DNA of 9,224 nt, from positions 1 to 9,224 of the forward strand of contig JALWSI010000018.1 of the NCBI GenBank assembly GCA_027080315.1, written 5' to 3'. Made by a program: the position numbers and the translations under genes. Positions 1 to 6,455 of the stretch are shown in pieces. Origin of the DNA: a bacterium (GTDB lineage: Bacteria; Thermosulfidibacterota; Thermosulfidibacteria; Thermosulfidibacterales; JALWSI01). Each line of letters starts with the position of its first letter. Within the stretch, counting starts at the first letter, position 1. The notes under the pieces are model-generated. The model made no database searches. It had not been told where the DNA came from and worked only from the letters and a program-made list of their open reading frames with translations.

Positions 1-387
1 TACCATGGGCACTGCAAACCTTGAATGGGCCCTGTCAAGCTGAAGGGCCTTCATCACCGCAGCGGAGGTTGGGGTTCGGGTGGGACCGATAATGGCCATA
101 ACCCTGTCTCTTGTAACCAGTTGACGAGCCTTCAACACAGCCATCTGGGGAGCACCTTTGGTGTCGTAGATAACCACCTTCACCGGATGACCCAATATGC
201 CGCCCTCTTTATTCACCTTCTCAACAGCCATCTCCACAGCCTTCTTCTCTGGATCCCCAAGCCAAGCAGCTGGACCGGTAACTGCAAATATGCACCCAAT
301 CTTGTAAACCTGCTCACCGGCCATTGAAGCACCAGAAGCCACCATCACAAAGAACACCGCACATACAGCCAATGCTAACTTTCTCAT
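1..387 (-). CDS. ABC transporter substrate-binding protein, LivK type (partial, C-terminus beyond window)
   Basis: The 129 visible residues are the start of a periplasmic binding protein of the branched-chain amino acid (LivK, Peripla_BP_6) family, which captures a small organic ligand outside the cytoplasmic membrane and delivers it to an ABC importer. Seen in the sequence: a signal peptide (MRK, hydrophobic core about residues 4-19, probable cleavage after SMA at residue 23), then KIGCIFAVTGPAAWLG (29-44), the family's first beta strand and glycine-rich ligand loop, then VNKEGGILGHPVKVVIYDTK (58-77) and AIIGPTRTPTSAAV (98-111), the typical IGP-S/T loop. The ATG at 385-387 has AAGGAG eight bases upstream (complement of 396-401). 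Full family members are about 370-400 residues, so roughly two thirds lies outside the window. It is transcribed away from the CoA-transferase operon. LivK-type proteins also bind aromatic and other carboxylic acids, so the ligand is open. A cysteine at residue 9 is not in a good lipobox. Confidence 0.9.
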   Translation of the reverse strand, partial: MRKLALAVCAVFFVMVASGASMAGEQVYKIGCIFAVTGPAAWLGDPEKKAVEMAVEKVNKEGGILGHPVKVVIYDTKGAPQMAVLKARQLVTRDRVMAIIGPTRTPTSAAVMKALQLDRAHSRFAVPMV

Positions 388-690
388 AAACTTTTCTCCT
401 TTCTCTGAACTTTGATCGCTATAACCAATACCCAACCAGCAGAATTTTTCGCTTAAATAGACTTAGAACCCTATACAGAATTATCTACTCCCATCTCTCC
501 CCCCAAGGGGGAGTAACCCACAGAAACCAGAAAGAGCACCCGCACAACCACCTCTACGCGGCGCTTCACCCTGCATCCTCCTCTCTCTAATGCTGTTGCC
601 AAGACCTCTTAATCATTTGAAGGACCAAAATCAAGCAAACCGCTGTTTTTTAATCACATCTAACCTTCTTAAGCCCAACCGAAATTTTTA
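388..690. other. Divergent intergenic region, no gene seen
   Basis: This AT-rich stretch separates the binding-protein gene on the minus strand from the CoA-transferase operon promoter on the plus strand. I see no reading frame with a credible ribosome site. The only visible structure is a 7-bp inverted repeat with a 3-base loop, CTCCCCC/GGGGGAG at 497-513, not followed by a T-run. I found no convincing -35/-10 pair for the minus-strand gene, although TATA-like words occur near 418-424 and 472-477 on that strand. Confidence 0.5.
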
Positions 691-719
691 TTGACACCCC
701 TCTCTCCCTATCCTATACT
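691..719 (+). promoter_or_regulatory. Near-consensus sigma70 promoter for the CoA-transferase operon
   Basis: TTGACA at 691-696 and TATACT at 714-719 are separated by exactly 17 bp: a perfect -35 box and a -10 box with one mismatch. Transcription would begin near 726, leaving a leader of about 160 nt before the ATG at 885. No operator is obvious over the core elements. Such a strong core suggests high expression unless a repressor or a leader mechanism acts on it. Confidence 0.8.
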
Positions 720-750
720 TTGTGTCATCCTCAGGTAGAAAGGTGGTACT

Positions 751-834
751 GTGCATGAGCGGATTTGTCTGAGGCTGGTCGTTTACAAAAAACAACAGAA
801 ACGATGTTTTATTTACAACCATTGTGATCTTTAG
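751..834 (+). CDS. Possible 27-residue leader ORF in the operon 5' leader
   Basis: Downstream of the promoter, a GTG at 751 opens a 27-codon frame ending with TAG at 832-834. It is preceded by AAAGG at 739-743, seven bases from the GTG. The predicted peptide is basic and contains VVYKKQQKRC. A competing ATG at 755, in another frame, gives only MSGFV (755-772) and could use the same ribosome site. No attenuator hairpin is visible between this frame and the ATG at 885. I do not recognise the peptide. It may be chance, and it is listed because promoter, Shine-Dalgarno sequence and frame are in the right order. Confidence 0.18.
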   Translation: MHERICLRLVVYKKQQKRCFIYNHCDL

Positions 835-884
835 GCGGTGTAGAGGGCTGTTAGTAGGCACTTTTAGAGTAGAAGGGGGATTGT

Positions 885-2216
885 ATGGACAGAAAAGAGT
901 ATTTTGAGAGAACCAAGGAGCTGTTTGTAGGAGGAGGCATCTTCGGAAAGGGCGAGGCTCTGAAGGGAGTTCGGGTTCTTGACGTCACCGCAGTGGTCCT
1001 CGGCCCCTCGGCAACAGACTACCTGGCAGAGTTTGGAGCTGAGGTGATCAAATTTGAAGCATCCCATGGCGACCAGATGCGCGCCGTTACACCTTACGCC
1101 TACTTCTGGAAAAACATGTCTCCAGGTCTGTGGGAACAACAGCATAACAAGTACTGGGTGGGCATGCACCTTGGAAATCCCAAGGCCAAAGAGCTCTTCC
1201 TTGAGTTTGTGAAGAAGGCCGACGTGGTTGTGGACAACCTGACCCCGGGAAGACTGACAGAATGGGGCGTGGACTATAAGGTGCTCAAAGAGATAAACCC
1301 CAAGATCATCCAGCTCCACGTGTCTGGGTTCGGCAGCTGGGGTCCCTGGACAGGAAGAACCTCTTACGATGCCATTGCCCAGTCCATGGGGTGTCTGGCC
1401 CACATTACAGGGTTTGAAGACAGAGGGCCTCTCAAATCTGGAGTGTGGATAGCTGACTGGATAAATGGATTGATGTGTGCAGTCTCCATTGCTGCAGCCC
1501 TCAACTACCGGGAGCGCACAGGAGAAGGACAGTTTATTGACCAGCAGCAGGTTGAGAACGTTATCAGGATGCTTGATTGGACCTGGATCTACACCTACCT
1601 CACAGGCGAGAACAGGCACAGAGCAGGAAACAGAGACTTAGCCATCTGCCCCTCTAATCTCTTTGACTGCCTTGACGGCTGGATAGCAATAACGGCTTTC
1701 ACAGAGGAAGAGTTCAAAGGTCTATGTCAGGCCATGGGTCGTTTAGACCTCTTTGAGAAGTACAGAGATCCCCTTGAAAGGCTGAAAGACGAAAACGCCA
1801 GGGCTCTTTTAGACGAGATCGCCCAGTGGACAAAAGAGAAGCACGTGGCTGAGGTGGAGAAGCTGGGAGACAAATACGGCTTCGCTGCCACCCGGGTGTT
1901 AGAGGTGGACGACGTTTACGATGGAGAGGCATACCAAGAGCGTGGCTCCATTCAGGAGTACGAAGACGAGATGTACGGTCCCTTCAAAGAGCAGTGTTAT
2001 CCTCCGAGGATGAGCGAGACCCCCAGCCGTTTGAGATGGGGAGCCCGCCCCATAGGCATAGACAACGAGTACGTCTTCAACAAGGTGTTGGGGCTCTCTC
2101 TGGAAGAGATTGAAAAGCTTCACGAAGAGGGTGTCATCTACAAGTGGAATCCCGATATGCCTTCCACCTGTCCTCCACCTGATTGGGATGGAAAATCTGG
2201 AATTAAGTTTCCTTGA
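885..2216 (+). CDS. CaiB/BaiF class III CoA-transferase, catalytic type (A1)
   Basis: A cytoplasmic 443-residue enzyme of the class III (formyl-CoA transferase/CaiB) family, which moves CoA from an acyl-CoA donor to a free carboxylate through an aspartyl-CoA thioester. Evidence: the N-terminal Rossmann-type opening ([20 protein letters not shown], 29-48, then GAEVIKFE, 51-58), [12 protein letters not shown] (111-122), SYDAIAQS (160-167), [12 protein letters not shown] (185-196) with D191 at the nucleophile position, and RTGEGQFID (211-219). Length fits the family (about 400-450). The ATG has AAGGGGG at 873-879, five bases upstream. First gene of a four-gene operon; it pairs by resemblance with the third gene (3598-4938), including the unusual C-terminal tail DWDGKSGI (433-440). 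It differs from its three sisters at the CoA-side RNKYH motif, which reads HNKYW here (88-92), so its donor or acceptor may differ. The substrate cannot be assigned; a succinyl-CoA-dependent activator of an organic acid is the nearest known type. Confidence 0.93.
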   Translation: MDRKEYFERTKELFVGGGIFGKGEALKGVRVLDVTAVVLGPSATDYLAEFGAEVIKFEASHGDQMRAVTPYAYFWKNMSPGLWEQQHNKYWVGMHLGNPKAKELFLEFVKKADVVVDNLTPGRLTEWGVDYKVLKEINPKIIQLHVSGFGSWGPWTGRTSYDAIAQSMGCLAHITGFEDRGPLKSGVWIADWINGLMCAVSIAAALNYRERTGEGQFIDQQQVENVIRMLDWTWIYTYLTGENRHRAGNRDLAICPSNLFDCLDGWIAITAFTEEEFKGLCQAMGRLDLFEKYRDPLERLKDENARALLDEIAQWTKEKHVAEVEKLGDKYGFAATRVLEVDDVYDGEAYQERGSIQEYEDEMYGPFKEQCYPPRMSETPSRLRWGARPIGIDNEYVFNKVLGLSLEEIEKLHEEGVIYKWNPDMPSTCPPPDWDGKSGIKFP

Positions 2217-2221
2217 TTGTT

Positions 2222-2227
2222 AGGGGG
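2222..2227 (+). promoter_or_regulatory. Ribosome binding site fixing the start of gene B1
   Basis: AGGGGG lies six bases before the ATG at 2234. It decides against an in-frame TTG at 2213 that would overlap the stop codon of the preceding gene. Confidence 0.75.
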
Positions 2228-2233
2228 TGTATT

Positions 2234-3586
2234 ATGGACGAGAAAAAGATAGTTGGAATGGCCATCAACGCAGAGTACGCGAAGTCAATTTACGAGGAGA
2301 CAAAACCAGAGGACATACCGAAAAAGCCCGAGGCCTTAGACGACCTCGTGGTGCTTGACCTCAGCTATGGCAACTTTGCAGGGCTTTATGCTTCATCGCT
2401 GCTCTCAGAATTGGGAGCAGAGGTGATCAGAATAGAGCCCCCTGGAGGAGACATTGCCCGCAAGATGACCCCCTACGGTAAGATGATCAAGGATTCGGGC
2501 CTGCCCTACATAGTTGAGGCGAGAAACAAGTACCACGTCACCCTTGATATAACCACCGAAGAGGGCGCAGAGGTCCTGAAAGGGCTGGCTAAACACGCAG
2601 ACGTCCTCATTGAGACCTTCAGGCCCGGATACATGGCCTCGTTGGGTCTGGGTTACGAGGATCTAAAAGAGTTGAATCCACGGCTCATCTACTGCTCTAT
2701 CCACACCTACGGCCAGTTTGGAGGCGAGGCAGAAAAGCACTACAACCAGCCAGACTACGACCTGAACAACCAGGCCAGGGGTGTGGTCATGTCTGTAACA
2801 GGAGAGCCTGACCTGGATCCGGAGGTGCCCAAAGAGTACAAAAGGCCTCTAAGACAGGGCAACTGGATGGGATGGTATGTAGGCGGAGGATGGGCAGCCT
2901 ACGGAATCAACTTGGCCATCTTCCATCGCTACAAAACCGGAAAAGGGCAGTTCATAGACTGCTCACCACCAGAGGGGTTGTTCTCCATAGCCAACTACCT
3001 CTTCCAGTACTACCACATGCGTGGAGACAAGATGGTTAGGGCCGGTAACTACGACTACGCAGTCTTCCCCTACTCCTACTTCAAGTGCAAAGACGGCTAT
3101 GCTTTCATTTCAGGTTTCACCGATCCCAATTGGGCTGCAATCTGTGATCTTATGAATCGTCCTGACCTGCAAGATCAATTCCCCACCATTAAAGAGAGAC
3201 TGACTCCAGAGAACCAGCCGAAGATTCAGCACGAGATTGAGAAGTGGACCCAGAACTACACCTCAGAAGAGCTGCTTGAGATGATCACCGAGTACAGCCG
3301 CAAGCCTGACAAAAAGGGCACTGTGGTCACGGGAAGGTTGGAGGAACCCAAAGACACCCTTGAAAGAGAACACTGGCAGATGAGAAAGACCTTCGTGATC
3401 ATTAACGATCCTTATTACGGAAAGCTACTGGTTCAAGACTCGTCTCTGCACGGAATGTCACGCACTCCAGGCAGGATCAAGTGGCTATGCAGACCCATTG
3501 GAGCAGATAACGTGTTAATCTACAAGAAATATCTGGGCTACGGACCGTCCAAGATAGAGGAACTTAAATCAAAAGGTGTAATGTGA
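2234..3586 (+). CDS. CaiB/BaiF family protein lacking the catalytic Asp, probable partner subunit (B1)
   Basis: A 450-residue class III CoA-transferase fold protein. The family frame is clear: [20 protein letters not shown] (38-57), [13 protein letters not shown] (61-73), [11 protein letters not shown] (95-105), [11 protein letters not shown] (122-132), [14 protein letters not shown] (141-154) and [10 protein letters not shown] (233-242). At the nucleophile position, where sister A1 has WIAD, this protein has WMGW (211-214), so W214 replaces the aspartate. The SYDAIAQ motif of the A type is also altered (DYDLNNQ, 174-180). Alone it should not form the aspartyl-CoA intermediate. I infer that it is the non-catalytic subunit of a heteromer with the product of 885-2216, whose stop lies 17 bases before this ATG. 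I recall a similar division of labour for the BbsE/BbsF benzylsuccinate CoA-transferase, but that needs checking. The C-terminal third has a short charged insertion (about 355-361) before TVVTGRL, seen in B2 but not in the A type. Confidence 0.9.
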   Translation: MDEKKIVGMAINAEYAKSIYEETKPEDIPKKPEALDDLVVLDLSYGNFAGLYASSLLSELGAEVIRIEPPGGDIARKMTPYGKMIKDSGLPYIVEARNKYHVTLDITTEEGAEVLKGLAKHADVLIETFRPGYMASLGLGYEDLKELNPRLIYCSIHTYGQFGGEAEKHYNQPDYDLNNQARGVVMSVTGEPDLDPEVPKEYKRPLRQGNWMGWYVGGGWAAYGINLAIFHRYKTGKGQFIDCSPPEGLFSIANYLFQYYHMRGDKMVRAGNYDYAVFPYSYFKCKDGYAFISGFTDPNWAAICDLMNRPDLQDQFPTIKERLTPENQPKIQHEIEKWTQNYTSEELLEMITEYSRKPDKKGTVVTGRLEEPKDTLEREHWQMRKTFVIINDPYYGKLLVQDSSLHGMSRTPGRIKWLCRPIGADNVLIYKKYLGYGPSKIEELKSKGVM

Positions 3587-3591
3587 GGAGG
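3586..3591 (+). promoter_or_regulatory. Ribosome binding site fixing the start of gene A2
   Basis: A perfect AGGAGG begins on the last base of the upstream stop codon (TGA 3584-3586) and lies six bases before the ATG at 3598. It rules out the in-frame GTG at 3583. Confidence 0.85.
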
Positions 3592-3597
3592 AGAGAT

Positions 3598-4938
3598 ATG
3601 GACAAGACCAACTACTTCCAGTGGAGCAGCGAAACATTCTCTACCGAAGATATCTTCAGAAAAGGCGAAGCCCTGAAAGATATTAAGATCGTAGAGCTCT
3701 GTACCCTCATCTTGGGACCGGCGACCCCTGCCTACCTGGCGGAGTTTGGTGCAACGGTCTTCAAGGTTGAGCTTCCTGGAATGGGAGACACTATGCGCTC
3801 TCTCACCCCGTGGGGCCACTTTTACAAAAACCAGGCCCTTGGGTGGTTAAAAGAGGCGCGCAACAAGTACCACGTGACCATCGACGTCCACCACGAAGAG
3901 GGCAAAGAGCTGTTCAAGAGACTTGTGGCAGAGTCTGATGTGGTTGTAGAGAACCTGAGAGCAGGAACCATGGACAGATGGGGCATTGGCTACAGAGACT
4001 TGGTAGAAGTTAACCCCAAACTCATCTACATCGCAAACAACGGCTTTGGACAATGGGGCCCCTACGTTGAGCGTCCCAGCTACGACGCCATTGCCCAGTC
4101 TGAGTCAGGAGAGGCCTGGATCTCCGGATTCCCCGGCAGGCTGCCCATGAAAAGCGGCATATGGCTATGTGACTACTACGGCGCCTTAATGGCTGCTGTG
4201 GGAATACTGGCAGCCCTTCACTACAGAGATCGCACTGGCAAGGGGCAGTACCTCGAGTTCTCCCAAACCGAAAACATCATGAGAGCAATGGACTGGACCT
4301 GGATCTACCAGGGGCTCACTGGCAAGGGAAGAGAAAGGTACGGGAACAGAGACGTGGCGATATGCCCATCTGAGATCTTCAAGAGCAAAGACGGAGAGCT
4401 CGTTGCAGTGGCAGCGGTTAACAACGATCAGTTCAAGGCCCTATGCCAGGCCATGGAGAGACCTGAGCTTGCAGAAGAGCCCCGCTTCGCCACAAACCTT
4501 GAGAGGACAAAAGAAGAGAACGCTCCTGTAATCTTAAAGGTGGTGAAAGACTGGGTGGCCTCAAAGACCTGGGGTGAGATAGACAAGCTCGCCAAGGAGT
4601 ACGGGTTTGCAGCAGAGAAGGTTTACAGCGGCAAAGACCACTACTACGATAAGCACTTTGAGGAGAGAGGATTCAAATGGCACATTGACGATCCCATCCT
4701 GGGAGAGTGCGTGGAAGAGGGAATCGCTCCCAAACTCTCAGAGACCCCTGGTAGAATAAAGTGGATGGGCAAACCCGTGGGCTTTGACAACGAATACGTC
4801 TTCACCAAGTATCTCGGTCTCTCCTTAGAACAGTTGAAGGCTTTGGAAGAGAAAGGCGTTATCGGCAAATGGACCGACTATCCGGGCAGAAAGCCACCTG
4901 AAGATTGGGACGGCAAATCTGGAATCATCTATCCATAG
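3598..4938 (+). CDS. CaiB/BaiF class III CoA-transferase, catalytic type (A2)
   Basis: A 446-residue class III CoA-transferase that closely resembles A1 (885-2216); about half the residues agree by eye in the N-terminal region. The start is supported by the matching N-termini (MDKTNYF here, MDRKEYF in A1) and by the AGGAGG site. Visible elements: [20 protein letters not shown] (30-49), [11 protein letters not shown] (86-96), [11 protein letters not shown] (113-123), [14 protein letters not shown] (161-174), [12 protein letters not shown] (186-197) with the presumed nucleophile D192, RTGKGQYLE (212-220) and the shared tail DWDGKSGI (436-443). Unlike A1 it has the usual RNKYH CoA-side motif (88-92). 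It lies 11 bases after B1 and 11 bases before B2, and most simply forms the catalytic half of a second enzyme with B2. Cross-pairing with B1 is possible. Substrate unknown; oxalate or carnitine roles are not favoured by the two-subunit layout. Confidence 0.93.
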   Translation: MDKTNYFQWSSETFSTEDIFRKGEALKDIKIVELCTLILGPATPAYLAEFGATVFKVELPGMGDTMRSLTPWGHFYKNQALGWLKEARNKYHVTIDVHHEEGKELFKRLVAESDVVVENLRAGTMDRWGIGYRDLVEVNPKLIYIANNGFGQWGPYVERPSYDAIAQSESGEAWISGFPGRLPMKSGIWLCDYYGALMAAVGILAALHYRDRTGKGQYLEFSQTENIMRAMDWTWIYQGLTGKGRERYGNRDVAICPSEIFKSKDGELVAVAAVNNDQFKALCQAMERPELAEEPRFATNLERTKEENAPVILKVVKDWVASKTWGEIDKLAKEYGFAAEKVYSGKDHYYDKHFEERGFKWHIDDPILGECVEEGIAPKLSETPGRIKWMGKPVGFDNEYVFTKYLGLSLEQLKALEEKGVIGKWTDYPGRKPPEDWDGKSGIIYP

Positions 4939-4942
4939 GAGG
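4937..4942 (+). promoter_or_regulatory. Ribosome binding site fixing the start of gene B2
   Basis: A perfect AGGAGG overlaps the upstream stop codon (TAG 4936-4938) and sits seven bases before the ATG at 4950. This excludes the longer in-frame TTG start at 4905, which would run 34 bases back into the preceding gene. Confidence 0.85.
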
Positions 4943-4949
4943 TACAAAG

Positions 4950-6284
4950 ATGGCAGACAAGAGCATACCTTGGGATCAGTGGATAAGAGAGCACGACGAC
5001 CCCAAATACGCCAGAAACAAACCTGAAGCCCTTGACGATATATGGGTGATAGACCTCAGTTACTCAAACATGGGAGGCTGCTTTGCCTCATCCATTCTGT
5101 CTGAGCTGGGGGCCAATGTTATCAGAATAGAGCCAAGCAGCGGAGATCCGGCAAGAGAGTACGCTCCTTTTGGTATCACAAAGGGAGGGGTAGGCTTGGG
5201 ATACCTCAACGAAGGCCGCAACAAGTACCACATCACCCTCAATCTGGATACCGAGAAAGGAAGAGAGATCCTGAAGAGCCTGGTTGATAGCAGAATGGAT
5301 GTGGTGATTGAAACCTTCAAACCAGGCCAGATGGATGAGTGGGGCATAGGATACCGCCAGCTCAAAGAGCTGAAACCGGATCTCATCTACTGCGCAGTGA
5401 CCACCTACGGACAGTTTGGTGAAAAGGCCAACTGCGGCAAAGGGTGCGCAGACGTGGTTGATCAGGCCATGTCTGGAGTCACCTATGTTTCTGGAGAGTA
5501 CATTGAAGACCCCAACAATCCCCAGGAGTGGGAGGTTCCCACCAAGCAAGGCAACTGGATGGGATGGTACTGTGGTGGAGCATATGCAGCCTTCTCCATC
5601 CTCGTGGCGCTGCACTATCGTCACCTCACTGGCAAAGGACAGATGATTGACGTCTCGTGCGCAGAAGCCTTGGGAAGGATGATAAACTACAGTCTAACAT
5701 ACTACCACGACACCGGAGAAACCGTTGAACGGGTGGGCAACCTTGACGCCGGAGTCTTCTGTTACACCTACTTCAAGTGTAAAGACGGATTCTGCTTCCT
5801 GTCAGGATTCTCAGACCCCAACTGGTATCTGCTAACCGAGGTTATTGAGAGACCAGATCTTAGGGAACAATACCCTACCATCTTTGAGCGTCTAAAATTC
5901 GAGAACATGAAAAAGGCGTACAAAGAGATAGAAAAGTGGACCCTACAGCACACCTACCAAGAGATCTACGAAAGATGCATGGAGGCCAACCGCAAAGCCA
6001 AAGAGAGCGGTCAAGGCGGAGTGGTGGTTCCCGGTAAAGTCTGCTCCTCTTGGGAGACCATGAACACCGACAACTGGTGGGAGAGAGGAAGCTTAGAGAA
6101 GATAAACGATCCCGTTTACGGAGAGCTCACCATCTGCAACCAGCCTTGGAAGATGACCGAGACTCCACCAAGGGTGAAATGGGTATGCCGCCCCGTGGGA
6201 GCAGACAACAGCTTCATTTACGGAACCCTGCTTGGCCTGGGCAAGAAAAAGCTTGAAGAACTAAAGTCTGAGGGCGTGATCTAA
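4950..6284 (+). CDS. CaiB/BaiF family protein lacking the catalytic Asp, probable partner subunit (B2)
   Basis: A 444-residue paralogue of B1 (2234-3586) and last gene of the operon. Shared with B1: KPEALDD (24-30), IDLSYSN (34-40), SELGANVIRIEP (51-62), RNKYHITL (90-97), [11 protein letters not shown] (200-210), TGKGQMID (227-234), YFKCKDGF (274-281), CRPVGADN (413-420) and a C-terminal LEELKSEGVI (435-444). W206 stands where the catalytic aspartate of the A type would be, and the local SYDAIAQ motif has become DVVDQAMSG (168-176). I therefore read it as a fold-conserved, non-catalytic subunit for A2. It is rich in cysteine for the family, including C44, C148, C162, C166, C208 and C236, which would be compatible with an anaerobic cytoplasm but is not diagnostic. 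A short charged insertion (about 347-356) precedes GVVVPGKV, as in B1. Function beyond membership of a CoA-transferase complex is not visible. Confidence 0.9.
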   Translation: MADKSIPWDQWIREHDDPKYARNKPEALDDIWVIDLSYSNMGGCFASSILSELGANVIRIEPSSGDPAREYAPFGITKGGVGLGYLNEGRNKYHITLNLDTEKGREILKSLVDSRMDVVIETFKPGQMDEWGIGYRQLKELKPDLIYCAVTTYGQFGEKANCGKGCADVVDQAMSGVTYVSGEYIEDPNNPQEWEVPTKQGNWMGWYCGGAYAAFSILVALHYRHLTGKGQMIDVSCAEALGRMINYSLTYYHDTGETVERVGNLDAGVFCYTYFKCKDGFCFLSGFSDPNWYLLTEVIERPDLREQYPTIFERLKFENMKKAYKEIEKWTLQHTYQEIYERCMEANRKAKESGQGGVVVPGKVCSSWETMNTDNWWERGSLEKINDPVYGELTICNQPWKMTETPPRVKWVCRPVGADNSFIYGTLLGLGKKKLEELKSEGVI

Positions 6285-6296
6285 TCAAATCAAACC

Positions 6297-6331
6297 AAGG
6301 GGAGGTGGAAATCCACCACCTCCCCTTCTTT
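6297..6331 (+). terminator. Rho-independent terminator after the CoA-transferase operon
   Basis: Perfect 12-bp arms AAGGGGAGGTGG (6297-6308) and CCACCTCCCCTT (6316-6327) enclose a 7-base loop and are followed by CTTTCC, so the T-tract is short and interrupted. It starts 12 bases after the stop of B2. The opposite strand forms the same stem followed by GGTTTGATTTG, so it may also stop transcription of the converging histidine kinase gene, whose stop codon lies 128 bases away. No other terminator or gene is visible in 6332-6455. Confidence 0.85.
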
Positions 6332-6455
6332 CCACAATTCTCATAAGCCCCCTTAATCCAAGGTACCGCACCAAGAAAAAATAATATTCCCACAAATCAA
6401 ACAAGAACCGACAATAATCACCAAAAACCTTGGAATAAACTTTTAGGAACCTCCC

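Noticed and set aside
25-327. Plus-strand 100-codon frame at the left edge
   Set aside because: It lies opposite the substrate-binding protein gene, which has a signal peptide, a ribosome site and family motifs.
361-387. Lipoprotein signal for the binding protein (LAVC at residues 6-9)
   Set aside because: Valine just before the cysteine and its position near the N-terminus do not fit a lipobox. A normal signal peptide with cleavage near residue 23 fits better.
497-513. Hairpin CTCCCCC/GGGGGAG as a terminator
   Set aside because: No T-run follows on either strand and no gene ends nearby: the binding-protein gene starts at 387 and the operon starts downstream.
864-1619. Long minus-strand open frame (251 codons) opposite gene A1
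   Set aside because: It is antisense to a well-recognised CoA-transferase, shows no family motif, and overlaps the start region of that gene. Such frames are expected opposite codon-biased genes.
5088-5624. Minus-strand open frame of 178 codons opposite gene B2
   Set aside because: It mirrors the conserved coding of B2, has no recognisable domain and no matching promoter or ribosome site.
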